From the IMG/VR virus record IMGVR_UViG_3300035459_000066, positions 1-39,583 of that record: a stretch of DNA of 39,583 nucleotides, one strand, 5' to 3'. The stretch comes from a virus. How positions within the stretch are numbered: position 1 is the stretch's first letter; each line of letters opens with the position of its first letter. The notes beneath the pieces are model-generated. The model made no database searches, had not been told where the DNA came from, and saw only the letters and a list, made by a program, of their open reading frames with translations. Of this stretch, positions 22,313 to 30,614 are shown piece by piece. Position numbers and translations under genes: made by a program.

Positions 22313-22680
22313 GCGGCGGGTTCCTTCGCTATGAAATTGACCGTCAATCCCTTCCAGTAATTAGTTGAGTTTTTGGTTTTCCTTAATTCATCACCGACAT
22401 TGGAAAAATAAGCCGTGAATGTATAAGGGGTTCCGGTTTCATCTGGAACTGTCACAGTGTGAAATTCGACCGCCTCGACTAATTTGGCCCACAATGCCGC
22501 ATATTCAGAAGTGTTGGTCGTGGCTCCCAATTGCAATTGATAATTAAAATAAACACCGATCAATTCCCGGTGTAGAATTCCATCGACTGTACGCTCAGCA
22601 TACTTATCCAGAAATTCGGCTTTTCTTTTAAGTGAAATTACCGGAATATCGTAGGTTATGCTGTCGATAATAATACTCAT
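22309..22680 (-). CDS. Distal tail-like protein, 123 aa
   Basis: A small beta-rich protein placed between tape measure and baseplate hub, where distal-tail or tail-adaptor proteins lie. It has an Asp-rich opening (IIIDSITYDIPVISLKRKAEF) and YWKGLTVNFIAKEP near the end. The family match is by position and general pattern; a distinct motif is lacking. Start and stop overlap both neighbours by one to four bases. Confidence 0.7.
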   Translation of the reverse strand: MSIIIDSITYDIPVISLKRKAEFLDKYAERTVDGILHRELIGVYFNYQLQLGATTNTSEYAALWAKLVEAVEFHTVTVPDETGTPYTFTAYFSNVGDELRKTKNSTNYWKGLTVNFIAKEPAA

Positions 22681-24299
22681 TATGACGCCCCGTTTTTGAT
22701 AAGACTATTACCGATACGTACATTTTCCTGATCAATGTAAGGTTTTAATTCACGGACAAGGGAAGCCAGTGATCCAGTAAAGTTTATTGAAACTTCTGTT
22801 TTTATGCTTGGGAGTTCTTCTTGAATGATTTGTCTGATTAATGCTTCCGGCGCCTCGATATTTCTACCCGAAGTTTGATCGCCTACCATTGCAAGATAAG
22901 CAGCATTAGGCGGAATCACGGCACCAGTCGCTAAGCGCGGGATCTGTGGTGTTGGCACATTTGGCAGATTTACCCCCCAAACATTGCCACCGATAAGCGG
23001 GACCCATTTAGGAATAGTTACCCTGATTGTATTAAGAGCATTAATAACAGCATTCAATCCGGTGGCAATGGCGCGGATCATCATATTAATAAAATCGATC
23101 ACCGTATTTACTACACCTTTAACAATGGCGCCGATGCTCTCAAATATGCTTTTGAAAATTGTTTTAATGCCTTCCCAAGCTAATTTCCAATTACCAGTAA
23201 AAACTCCGGTAATAAATTGAATAATCCCGCCAAGTTGCGTGATAATCGCGCCTACAATTCCAGCAATCATTACAAATGCGTTTCCAAAAACAGAGATGAC
23301 GAAATCAAAACTTGATTTAATATTATTGGCAATCATCGTCATTGCGCCCCTGATAATTGGCCATAAATAAGCAATGAACCAGTCAGTGAATGGTTTTATG
23401 AAACCGTTATACATTTGTTGGCCATTTTCTATCATTAATTTAATTAACCATGCCAACTTTTCAGCAATGGGATCGATTACATTTGTTTTAAACCAAGGCG
23501 CCACTACATTCCAGATACCGATAATCCATGCCCACGCCTCAGTAAAACCCGCTACCAATGGGTCAAGCACCCATGTTTTAAACCAAGTGCTTACATCTTT
23601 CCACGCCTGTTGTATCCATATCCATGCGTCCGCGAACCATTGTTTAATCTTATTGACCGTTTCCAATATTCCGGCGGTTATTGGCACTTCCTTAAATTGC
23701 ATGACACCTTCGCGAATATTGCCCGCCTCGGCATTGTCAGCAGATTCTTGTTGGAGGACATTTATTTCATCGAAGGCAGCAAGCGCGCCTTTAGCAGCTT
23801 TACCGACCTTGTTTGTTTCACCAGCCAATCTTCCTGTGGCAGTCGCAGCAGTCGCGGCACTTCCAACAATATATTGCATGACTGTTTTTTGCCCGAGTAG
23901 CGCAGCAACAATCATGCTGATTTTATTTAACATACTTGTCAACCAATTTACGATCATAATAATAATTGGAAGTGCGGCAGAGATTAAAGGTGAAAATGCG
24001 GCGTAGATCGCACCTTTTAAATTAGCAAATAAAACTTCCAGTTGGGCTATTTGCTTTCCATATTCAGAAGTCCGACTGATTGCCTGTGACATTGCTCTGA
24101 TTAATAAGAATCCAAAAATTACAGCCGCACTTATTGCAATAAATATTTTTCCGACTGCAATTGCAATTTTAAGCATTCCCGTGGCAACCCCTACAATCGC
24201 ACCCTTTATTGATTCACCAAGTTTAGCCATGCCTTGATTAAATGATTTATCATCAATTTTCGTATCAATCTTAATGGATCCGTCATATCCACCAGCCAT
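22680..24299 (-). CDS. Tail tape measure protein, 539 aa
   Basis: The protein begins with GGYDGSIKIDTKIDDKSFNQ, typical of siphoviral tape measures. It contains hydrophobic helices (residues 45-75, 105-135, 325-375) and amphipathic Trp-rich repeats (WIWIQQAWKDVSTWFKTW). By the usual rule of about 0.15 nm per residue it predicts a tail near 80 nm. It would set tail length and be ejected during infection. It lies just after the Gp15-type chaperone. No lytic domain is fused to it. Confidence 0.9.
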   Translation of the reverse strand: MAGGYDGSIKIDTKIDDKSFNQGMAKLGESIKGAIVGVATGMLKIAIAVGKIFIAISAAVIFGFLLIRAMSQAISRTSEYGKQIAQLEVLFANLKGAIYAAFSPLISAALPIIIMIVNWLTSMLNKISMIVAALLGQKTVMQYIVGSAATAATATGRLAGETNKVGKAAKGALAAFDEINVLQQESADNAEAGNIREGVMQFKEVPITAGILETVNKIKQWFADAWIWIQQAWKDVSTWFKTWVLDPLVAGFTEAWAWIIGIWNVVAPWFKTNVIDPIAEKLAWLIKLMIENGQQMYNGFIKPFTDWFIAYLWPIIRGAMTMIANNIKSSFDFVISVFGNAFVMIAGIVGAIITQLGGIIQFITGVFTGNWKLAWEGIKTIFKSIFESIGAIVKGVVNTVIDFINMMIRAIATGLNAVINALNTIRVTIPKWVPLIGGNVWGVNLPNVPTPQIPRLATGAVIPPNAAYLAMVGDQTSGRNIEAPEALIRQIIQEELPSIKTEVSINFTGSLASLVRELKPYIDQENVRIGNSLIKNGAS

Positions 24300-24877
24300 T
24301 AACGACCTCCATTAACTAACTGCAAGAATTCAAATTCTTTCTGACGCTCTTCGGGAGTTCGTAAATCCGGTTGAGGTATATCGAAAATGTCGCCCATTTC
24401 ATCTGCTACTTGTTTTTCTTCTTTTGTAGCGGTGCCATCATAGACACGTTTACGTAAACCTAAAAGGTTGCAAAAGGCAGTATTGCTTCCTAAATCCATG
24501 AATAGAGATAAAAATTCCCACCAGTGCAATTTCTCATTTTGCAAATTGATATTGTGGGTTTGTTTGAATGCCGAAAAAATAAGGTTACTGTCTTTAGAAA
24601 ATAAATATAGGCGTGTTGGAACATTTTCATCATTGGGTTCATTGTCTTTTCCGCCATTTAAAAACTTTGTTCCTTGCTTAAGTGCTTCCTCGATATTTGC
24701 AGGGATTATTGGATATAGTGTTTTTAGCATGATTAATTGTTTTTCGTAATCAGTCAAAGTGTCATCCTCAAAAGCCATGATGATACGAAGACAGGAACGG
24801 AAATCAGTATTGAGCGGATATTCGACACCGTCAATTTCTACGGCAGTCGGCAAGGTATCGACAATGATGTTACTCAT
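24299..24877 (-). CDS. Phage Gp15-family tail assembly protein, 192 aa
   Basis: The N-terminus LPTAVEIDGVEYPLNTDFRS, then CLRIIMAFEDDTLTDYEKQ and ALKQGTKFLNGG match the phage Gp15 family, a tail assembly chaperone in A118-type phages. It occupies the second chaperone slot before the tape measure. The stop-start overlap with the upstream gene (ATGA) suggests coupling rather than the -1 frameshift seen in many siphoviruses; no slippery heptamer was found at the overlap. Confidence 0.88.
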   Translation of the reverse strand: MSNIIVDTLPTAVEIDGVEYPLNTDFRSCLRIIMAFEDDTLTDYEKQLIMLKTLYPIIPANIEEALKQGTKFLNGGKDNEPNDENVPTRLYLFSKDSNLIFSAFKQTHNINLQNEKLHWWEFLSLFMDLGSNTAFCNLLGLRKRVYDGTATKEEKQVADEMGDIFDIPQPDLRTPEERQKEFEFLQLVNGGR

Positions 24878-25320
24878 CTCATCAATGCCCGTTTTCCTTT
24901 CCCGGTGGTTTTCGTAGGTATGTATTGGGCTATTTTTTCTTCCCTGGTTACTTGGATAAATGGGGTTATCCCACTAAAAAATTGTTCGAACATATTCAAA
25001 TTCAAAGCATCACCGAACACTTTTTTGCTTGTTCCTTTTCCAAACAGAACATCAATCTTTTCCTTAAGAAACTCGCAGACCTCACGGATCAATGCCAATC
25101 CTTCGGGAAGATTATTAGGAATACCATTTTCATCTTTGCCGGTAATTTTTTCAATTTCAAGGCTTCGAACTTCATACTCTTTTTGTTTGATCTCAAAATC
25201 CTTGATAAGTTGGTAAAAACGTTCAGCAAAAACAACATCGGATGGATTGAATTCAATAAACTCCGGGCCGTCATTTATTTGAATTCTTTTTATTCCGGTT
25301 TCAACACGGATAGAATCCAT
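24874..25320 (-). CDS. Tail assembly chaperone, first slot, 148 aa
   Basis: This helical, charged protein (IEFNPSDVVFAERFYQLI, KDFEIKQKEYEVRSLEIEKI) sits between tail tube-related genes and the Gp15-type chaperone, the position of the first tail assembly chaperone. The C-terminus is basic (TKTTGKGKRALMR). Its function is assigned by context and general composition. It is joined by one- and four-base overlaps to both neighbours. Confidence 0.75.
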   Translation of the reverse strand: MDSIRVETGIKRIQINDGPEFIEFNPSDVVFAERFYQLIKDFEIKQKEYEVRSLEIEKITGKDENGIPNNLPEGLALIREVCEFLKEKIDVLFGKGTSKKVFGDALNLNMFEQFFSGITPFIQVTREEKIAQYIPTKTTGKGKRALMR

Positions 25321-25508
25321 TATTCCTCCCTCTTCCGATTAAGTAAATTATCAAATGCGCTTTTTTCTTTTGGGGCGGGTGTATCTTCAGATTCCCTTGA
25401 TTTTTTTGAAGTTGCTACATTTTCAACTTTGACATATCCGGCATGGATAAAAAACACAACCTTATTTTCAGGTACATCAATAATATCGTTTCCACGTTTT
25501 AGTTTCAT
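25320..25508 (-). CDS. Small tail-operon protein, 62 aa
   Basis: A short beta-like head (MKLKRGNDIIDVPENKVVFF, IHAGYVKVE) is followed by a charged unstructured tail. It recalls the product at 29427-29657, which has the same layout of a small N-terminal domain and a disordered Pro/Lys/Glu tail. Such small proteins follow the tube and capsid genes in several phages and may be assembly accessories. Function not established. Confidence 0.65.
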   Translation of the reverse strand: MKLKRGNDIIDVPENKVVFFIHAGYVKVENVATSKKSRESEDTPAPKEKSAFDNLLNRKREE

Positions 25509-25528
25509 AATATGCTCCTTTCAATATT

Positions 25529-25556
25529 TCCCGCCGTTAAATCAAATACGGCGGGA
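25529..25556 (-). promoter_or_regulatory. Hairpin after the tail tube gene
   Basis: A nine-pair GC-rich stem (TCCCGCCGT with ACGGCGGGA) with a ten-base AT-rich loop lies about ten bases after the major tail protein stop. No T run follows on the minus strand, so it is more likely an mRNA 3'-end stabiliser or partial terminator than a full terminator. A comparable hairpin follows the major capsid gene. Confidence 0.65.
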
Positions 25557-25567
25557 TTATGAATTAT

Positions 25568-26056
25568 TTAATTAGCGTAAAAAGAATTGCTTGAAACGTT
25601 AAATCTTCCAGATAAGCCATTACCAACATAGTTAAATGTGAAACTAATTTTTGCAGGGGAACCACCATCACCACCGGGACCATCCTCAATTGAGATAGCT
25701 ACGCTCTGTTTCTCAGCCGGGTAACCACTGGTATTTGAGGATTGATAATAGTTCACGTTAACAATGTCCGTTACCGCATCATCCAATACTGCTCTATTTT
25801 GGCGTAGATTATCAATGTAATCAAAAATGGGTTCGCCTGCATGGGCCGTCATTTCAATAGGCAAAGTCGGCGCATAGGACTCTACTATTTTTGTTGCTGA
25901 ATCCTCGTGAATGTATGTTTCCTCGGTTATCTTTGGGTTCATCGCGACCTTACCGGTTACAACACCCACACCGAGTAACTGATATGACGCGCCAGTGGTC
26001 GAGGATGTATTTACAAAAGTCGCAATTTGTGAACGCTTTACTTTAACATTTTTCAT
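25568..26056 (-). CDS. Major tail (tube) protein, 162 aa
   Basis: A compact beta-rich protein with a basic start (MKNVKVKRSQIATFVNTSST) and a YQLLGVGVVTGKVAMNPKITEE, YIHEDSATKIVES pattern typical of tail tube proteins of A118-type phages. Its position before the chaperones and tape measure agrees. It has a good ribosome site (AAGGAGTAATAAAATG) and a stem-loop after its stop, both consistent with abundant expression. It should form the hexameric rings of the tail tube. Confidence 0.85.
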   Translation of the reverse strand: MKNVKVKRSQIATFVNTSSTTGASYQLLGVGVVTGKVAMNPKITEETYIHEDSATKIVESYAPTLPIEMTAHAGEPIFDYIDNLRQNRAVLDDAVTDIVNVNYYQSSNTSGYPAEKQSVAISIEDGPGGDGGSPAKISFTFNYVGNGLSGRFNVSSNSFYAN

Positions 26057-26077
26057 TTTATTACTCCTTGTCTAAAT

Positions 26078-26818
26078 TTATTTTACAATTTCATGGGGCG
26101 GTTCGCCCGTCCCAATAACAGTTGACACATAATCCCACGTGAAAAAATCGGCGGCCGACGTTGGAATATCACCAACCAGATGGCCCATCACACAGGAACG
26201 ATCTACGTAAGCATCAAATCCAGCCAGTTTTGCATGTTGATAAAAATTACGATCTTCACCTCCACCTTCAAAATCATCATCCCATTTGAACCATGCGCCT
26301 TTATTCTCTTTGTGCATTTCCGTCAAAACCGAACGATGGATCAATACACATGATGTCGATGTAAAATCAACATTTACAAGGGCATCATCAGGGCGTGGAT
26401 CGATAACAAATGGATCTCGCCTTCCCATATATTCGGCGTGTTTTTTGAACCAAGCGCGCGTGTCTTTTATTCGTGGGGACATGATCGAATCATCTTTTGG
26501 ATATGCTTTCCAGATATGAGGCATGACCGGCCAAGTTCGCATGAAAATTAATGCTGAGACCAAGGGTTTATCCCAAGATAAAAGGCGCATCAAGGTTTTA
26601 GGATCGCCCACGACATCACTATGCCAGGATAAAAGCCAATCATCACCGCTATTAAGAAATTCAGCCACCGCCATATTCCACGAATATTTGACGTTGTTGG
26701 GACCCGTTCTCTTTAATCTCAATTTGATATTGTCTGGCGTTTCTAGGTCCCACCACGATTGAACGCATGGCCAACGCGCGGAACTATCGGCAGACGGTAT
26801 CCATAATGTTATTTTCAA
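26078..26818 (-). CDS. GT-A-type glycosyltransferase, 246 aa
   Basis: The protein has a GT-A nucleotide-sugar fold signature: MKITLWIPSADSSARW, VKYSWNMAVAEFLNSGDDWLLSWHSDV with the DxD-like acidic site (Asp68), then later VDFTSTSCVLIHRSVL and GGGEDRNFYQHAKLAGFDAYV, the ED motif that holds the acceptor base. It lies between the tail terminator and tail tube genes, an unusual place for an enzyme. It may glycosylate a virion protein during assembly, or modify the host surface. The sugar and acceptor cannot be read from sequence. No membrane segment is seen. Confidence 0.85.
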   Translation of the reverse strand: MKITLWIPSADSSARWPCVQSWWDLETPDNIKLRLKRTGPNNVKYSWNMAVAEFLNSGDDWLLSWHSDVVGDPKTLMRLLSWDKPLVSALIFMRTWPVMPHIWKAYPKDDSIMSPRIKDTRAWFKKHAEYMGRRDPFVIDPRPDDALVNVDFTSTSCVLIHRSVLTEMHKENKGAWFKWDDDFEGGGEDRNFYQHAKLAGFDAYVDRSCVMGHLVGDIPTSAADFFTWDYVSTVIGTGEPPHEIVK

Positions 26819-26820
26819 AT

Positions 26821-27246
26821 TTATGGCTCCTGATCATAAGTTAATTTACATTGAATAGAATATATACCAGTTTCCGATTGACCTTGCTCATATAAAAAAG
26901 CGTGGTCCAATGCTTCTATTTTTTCTGCTGTTCGTCCTGTACCGAGAGAGGTTGGTAAAACACCAGCAAGTGTTTGGCTTTCCAACCAATCTGCAAGTGC
27001 TTCCAATGCACCTAAATTTTCAAGTCTGGTTGCATCATCGGCAGTTGAAAACATTACTTGAATTGCAAAAGGAAATTCACGTTTGCTACCGCCATTAATA
27101 TATTGCTCGACTATCTTAGCGCCTGGCAAAGAAACGATGGAATAACCGACTGGATCAGGCCCAAGAAAATCAATTAATACCGGCGCATTGGTTGCTAAAC
27201 TACCATAAGTTTTTATATAGGTTTGTATAGATTCGAGAATGCTCAC
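26821..27246 (-). CDS. Tail terminator-like protein, 141 aa
   Basis: The protein fits the tail terminator/minor capsid slot between the tail completion protein and the tube. Residues SILESIQTYIKTYGSLATN, LIDFLGPDPVGYSIVSLPG, KREFPFAIQVMFST and LEALADWLESQ are of the type found in A118-like minor proteins (Gp12 slot). It would cap the tail for joining to the head. Assigned by position and pattern, not by a catalytic motif. Confidence 0.78.
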   Translation of the reverse strand: MSILESIQTYIKTYGSLATNAPVLIDFLGPDPVGYSIVSLPGAKIVEQYINGGSKREFPFAIQVMFSTADDATRLENLGALEALADWLESQTLAGVLPTSLGTGRTAEKIEALDHAFLYEQGQSETGIYSIQCKLTYDQEP

Positions 27247-27641
27247 GCAGTACCTCCAGCAATCTTTCGCGCACCCGCGATAATTGTTTGTCCACTTACT
27301 GCCTTCATGCGCTCAAACCAGTGTGGACCACGGAGCGGACCTGTCTGCGATCCTGGTGCGCGGGGACTGTAATATTGGCGATGACTATATGGAGCTATCC
27401 ACATTACAACCCCACTGCCAATATCCGTACCTAAAATGCCAGACTTTATCATCATGCCAGTTAAAAGTGGGGTATATGGCTCGCAAAGTCTTAACACTTC
27501 TGAATCAACGAACTTTTGCGCATTGGAATAGTGCGATTGCCATTTAGGTTGAAAATTTGGATCCCAAATCAATTGAGCCTTCATATTTGGCTCATTAATG
27601 ATAATCTTGCCCCTTGGGGTTTCAATAATAGGTCCGGTCAT
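27243..27641 (-). CDS. Head-tail completion/minor capsid protein, 132 aa
   Basis: A reading from 27662 is possible, but ATG 27641 overlaps the upstream stop as TAATG and is the natural start. The middle has the motif of HK97 gp10-like and minor capsid proteins: VLRLCEPYTPLLTGMMIKSG, then APGSQTGPLRGPHWFERMKA. It should sit at the head-tail junction. The start choice is supported by coupling; a GAG-type ribosome site is about nine bases upstream. Confidence 0.8.
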   Translation of the reverse strand: MTGPIIETPRGKIIINEPNMKAQLIWDPNFQPKWQSHYSNAQKFVDSEVLRLCEPYTPLLTGMMIKSGILGTDIGSGVVMWIAPYSHRQYYSPRAPGSQTGPLRGPHWFERMKAVSGQTIIAGARKIAGGTA

Positions 27642-28090
27642 TACTGTGCGCTCACTTTCCAATGTTGCAAAGCCAGTGATCCCATATCAAAAGTATCTAC
27701 CGATTTTATCGTTACCACATCATCATAGAGTGCTTTTAGATTTGTCATGGTAAACGCGGGAACTGCCGGTGGACCCACAATCGCATCATGGATTTCATCC
27801 GTCACTAAACCTTTGACAATTACATCACCAACTGCCAGTGTCCATTTTCCAGTTTTGGTTGTTAATGCCAACCATGCTTTAGGATTAAGATGATTAGAAC
27901 CTTGCGCAAAAGTGATATAAACCACAACGCTATCAGCAGCCAGCAAACCTGATTTAATTACATTACTTGCCTTCCGGTTTTCCCACTCGACACTAAAACT
28001 ACCCAACGCACCGATTTGTGTACGTTGATATTTTTCTGATCCGTTTAATATGTATTTATTATAAATAGTTAAATTCGCATTAGTCCTCAT
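27641..28090 (-). CDS. Head-tail connector-type minor protein, 149 aa
   Basis: A beta-rich protein in the third connector slot (YQRTQIGALGSFSVEWENRK, AADSVVVYITFAQ, WTLAVGDVIVKG). The pattern is that of small head-closure or stopper proteins of siphoviruses, but individual family membership is uncertain. It overlaps the upstream adaptor gene by 11 bases. Confidence 0.72.
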   Translation of the reverse strand: MRTNANLTIYNKYILNGSEKYQRTQIGALGSFSVEWENRKASNVIKSGLLAADSVVVYITFAQGSNHLNPKAWLALTTKTGKWTLAVGDVIVKGLVTDEIHDAIVGPPAVPAFTMTNLKALYDDVVTIKSVDTFDMGSLALQHWKVSAQ

Positions 28091-28499
28091 CTAATTCACC
28101 CCCATATTCGCCGCTTTCAAAGCCAGTGAACATTAATCCAGTATTTCCAAGATAAAGTTTTGCGGCTTTAGATAATTTAACTTCATCCAATAATGTTGCT
28201 TTGGCGCCATCTATATAAGTGACGGAATTACTACCGATCGATTCTGATTTTATCCCGCCACCATTACTACCACTGGCATCGTTTTTCTGTATTTCTTCGG
28301 CCACTGCGCAAGTGGCCTTTTTTATTAAATCAATAGTTGCTGTTTCAGTGTTTGCCAGGATGATCGCAGCAACTCTATCGAATGTGATTTGATCTATTAC
28401 TGCGGATGCACGTAAAGCCAATTGCGCAAAATCAGTAGAAGCAATGAGTGTTCCGAGATAAGTAGCCGTGTAATAGGTATAGTCTGCGTATGCACTCAT
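28080..28499 (-). CDS. Head-tail adaptor protein, 139 aa
   Basis: The N-terminal helical region (YADYTYYTATYLGTLIAS, LRASAVIDQITFDRV) and later KKATCAVAEEIQKNDAS resemble gp6-type adaptor proteins, which form the ring under the portal. It follows the beta-helix protein in the operon. The C-terminus is acidic (GFESGEYGGELDED). Position and helix pattern support the call. Confidence 0.78.
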   Translation of the reverse strand: MSAYADYTYYTATYLGTLIASTDFAQLALRASAVIDQITFDRVAAIILANTETATIDLIKKATCAVAEEIQKNDASGSNGGGIKSESIGSNSVTYIDGAKATLLDEVKLSKAAKLYLGNTGLMFTGFESGEYGGELDED

Positions 28500-28527
28500 T
28501 GCTTCAAAATCCTTTTAACTTCCTAAA

Positions 28528-29427
28528 CTAACCAGTATAGGCCGATAAACCGGCGATGTAACTTTGTGAAATTATTGCCGTGCTGGTTCCTGGGGTGGCC
28601 GCTAAGTTATGGCAATGCTTGATTAAAGAACTGGCGGCATCTACACCACCAATTTCCATTCCAACACTACAAGATGGAAGGATGGTCACATCATCATAAA
28701 GGTCATTCGATGTGCCGACATTGTAAATTGCCTGATACGCCGTTCGACCGATGACAATGCGCTTGAATACGCAAGAATATGAGGCTCCCAGAATTCCTTG
28801 ATTAAGTCTTTTTGCCCCAGAAGTATTTCCTGAAATGAACAAGTCAGAAAAACAACTTCGAGTTGGTACAGTAGTAAATTTAATCCCCTGCCCTTCAGCG
28901 TCATCGCCACCATTCTTAATAATGGCGAGATTGCGCAGAACAGATTGCGATGGAGCTGAGCCACTATATTCAATGCCTTTCGTTGTTCCTATGCCGTTCA
29001 TATAAAGCACCAGATTTTCAATGAGGGTTTTAGCTTTCGTGACATTGACGACTGAGACGGCTTCGCCAGTGCAGGTGATATTTGAATTACCACCGCCCAT
29101 TAGGTTATTCCACAGGGTTGATCCTATTAGCGCCGTTCCCCATTTATTGAGCAAAATTGGAACAGTGATTGCCCACTCTCCGATCACATACACCGCATCG
29201 CCGCGGTTGGCCAAAGTTGCATCAATAGCCGCTTGAATGGTATTATGAACTGCCTTGCTTCCGTCCAGATAGGTCACATCGTGGGATTCCATGAATTTAT
29301 CATAGAATGCTTCTGTGGCTTGGATGGCGAAGTAGGCATTGCCAACGCCACCATTTAATTCTTTGAAATTATCTCGAATGTCATTGAGCCAATCACTGCC
29401 CTCAATAGGTTTTAAATCATTGCTCAT
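28528..29427 (-). CDS. Right-handed beta-helix protein in the head operon, 299 aa
   Basis: After a helical N-terminus (SDWLNDIRDNFKELNGGVG) comes a pectate-lyase-like start (VHNTIQAAIDATLANRGDAV) and coils of a right-handed beta helix (ALIGSTLWNNLMGGGNSNIT, ENLVLYMNGIGTTKGIEY, FSDLFISGNTSGAKRL). Such folds are usual in tail spikes but this gene is between the capsid and connector genes. It might be a capsid decoration, a head fiber, or an enzyme acting on surface glycan. The stop-start overlap TAATG couples it to the upstream 76-residue gene. Confidence 0.82.
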   Translation of the reverse strand: MSNDLKPIEGSDWLNDIRDNFKELNGGVGNAYFAIQATEAFYDKFMESHDVTYLDGSKAVHNTIQAAIDATLANRGDAVYVIGEWAITVPILLNKWGTALIGSTLWNNLMGGGNSNITCTGEAVSVVNVTKAKTLIENLVLYMNGIGTTKGIEYSGSAPSQSVLRNLAIIKNGGDDAEGQGIKFTTVPTRSCFSDLFISGNTSGAKRLNQGILGASYSCVFKRIVIGRTAYQAIYNVGTSNDLYDDVTILPSCSVGMEIGGVDAASSLIKHCHNLAATPGTSTAIISQSYIAGLSAYTG

Positions 29428-29657
29428 TATCCACCTCCGCGATTACCAAAGATTCCACCGGCGGGTTTTTCTGGTTGATCGCTTTTAACGTTCTCATCTT
29501 GATTCTCGACGGGCTTTTCAACCACTTCTTCCGCAGGTTTTGATTTTCCGAATGAGCCTGATTTCTCATCAAGTTCTTTATAGCCAGCGCGTTTCAATTC
29601 ATTGATGATTGTCTGACTTTCGGTAATTCTGACAATTCCATCTTTATACAATTTCAT
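29427..29657 (-). CDS. Small capsid-operon protein, 76 aa
   Basis: A short N-terminal domain (MKLYKDGIVRITESQTIINE, LKRAGYKEL) is followed by a disordered tail rich in Lys, Glu, Pro and Gly (EKPAGGIFGNRGGG). It has the same layout as the 62-residue protein at 25320. Such genes directly follow capsid genes in many phages and may be head-assembly accessories. Function unknown. Confidence 0.7.
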   Translation of the reverse strand: MKLYKDGIVRITESQTIINELKRAGYKELDEKSGSFGKSKPAEEVVEKPVENQDENVKSDQPEKPAGGIFGNRGGG

Positions 29658-29673
29658 GGTTTTACTCCTTATA

Positions 29674-29705
29674 TATTGCCATCCGGTATAGACTGGATGG
29701 CAATA
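29674..29705 (-). promoter_or_regulatory. Hairpin after the major capsid gene
   Basis: An 11-pair perfect stem (TATTGCCATCC with GGATGGCAATA, ten-base loop) lies 15 bases after the capsid stop and just before the next Shine-Dalgarno. It lacks a T run, so it probably protects the capsid mRNA from 3' decay or reduces read-through. The tail tube gene has a matching arrangement. Confidence 0.7.
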
Positions 29706-29720
29706 ATATTGATTTCTTAA

Positions 29721-30614
29721 TTAGGCTTTCTTGTGCAGATAAACGCCGCTGACCTTATTATCAAGGACAAAGGCATCGTGATAAATGGAATAATCGAACA
29801 GCCAATTATCCGAATTCTGCACTTCATCAGGACTGAAAATTTTGGTCAGTTCCTGTTTCTTGACCTGAATAACAGCCGGTGGATGGATAATCATAAAGTT
29901 AATATCCTTACCGCTTGCATTTTTAGAATAGTGTCCAGCGGCGGCAGCAGTGGCTCCGGCTTCAAGATCAATGATGGTATAGAAGCGGGTTTGCGGAACA
30001 GTGATGACCGGCATACTATCAAGAATAGTCACGAGTCGATTTACGGTATTGTCGTTACCCAACATGCGAGTAACCGCGGCTTCCAGATAACCTTGAACAA
30101 CATCGGAGACAAAGAGTAAGCATTCGTTCAGGGGACACTCGGCGGCACGAATAGCGGCTTTTCCCACATCAAGGGCAGCTAGAACTGTTGAACTTGAAAG
30201 AGTTGCGCCGGTGGTTGTGCCAATACTGGAAGTTGAAGCATATTTCGCAAAGCGGTAGGCATCAACTTCTGGGATTACTTTCGTGCGTAGGAATTCTCCG
30301 GCAACAGTGCCGAATGCCATGCCCAAAGTTTCTTCATCATCCATACGGGCGACCTTCAACTGGCGGGCGCGGGAAGCGGCTAAGGTCAAGGCTTCCCACG
30401 AACCGGCAATTTCCCCGGCAGGATAATCAGCACCACGAGCAAAGTTACCTAATCCTCCCATGGTGGTTTTGAATATCTTCACGGTATTTGCACCCGCGAA
30501 ATCAATTGGCTTGGATAGACTGTCCATACGTGCGGTCAGCGAATTTAATTTATAAATTTCATCCAGAATCGGTTGAAATTTAGTTACTAATGCAGCACTT
30601 AAATCTTGGGTCAT
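29721..30614 (-). CDS. Major capsid protein (HK97-type), 297 aa
   Basis: A 297-residue protein in the slot after the scaffold. It shows MTQDLSAALVTKFQPILDE, a long N-arm helix; PIDFAGANTVKIFKTTMGG, the E-loop region; AGSWEALTLAASRARQL; and the P-domain and A-domain pattern to INFMIIHPPAVIQVKK near the end. This is the A118/SPP1-like group of HK97-fold capsid proteins without a fused protease. It has a strong ribosome site (AGGAGAAAATAAAAAATG) and a stem-loop after the stop. It should form the icosahedral shell with the GP20-type scaffold upstream. Confidence 0.9.
   Translation of the reverse strand: MTQDLSAALVTKFQPILDEIYKLNSLTARMDSLSKPIDFAGANTVKIFKTTMGGLGNFARGADYPAGEIAGSWEALTLAASRARQLKVARMDDEETLGMAFGTVAGEFLRTKVIPEVDAYRFAKYASTSSIGTTTGATLSSSTVLAALDVGKAAIRAAECPLNECLLFVSDVVQGYLEAAVTRMLGNDNTVNRLVTILDSMPVITVPQTRFYTIIDLEAGATAAAAGHYSKNASGKDINFMIIHPPAVIQVKKQELTKIFSPDEVQNSDNWLFDYSIYHDAFVLDNKVSGVYLHKKA

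Noticed and set aside
23374-24006. 210-codon plus-strand ORF opposite the tape measure gene
   Set aside because: It is a shadow of the tape measure reading frame: no ribosome site, odd His/Ile-rich composition, and it contradicts the one-way gene order.
24874-24877. Programmed -1 frameshift between tail chaperone genes
   Set aside because: No slippery heptamer was found at the overlap; an ATGA stop-start overlap explains the arrangement.
24925-25575. 216-codon plus-strand ORF opposite the tail chaperone genes
   Set aside because: It runs antisense across three coupled minus-strand genes, is Phe/Ser-rich and has no ribosome site or promoter.
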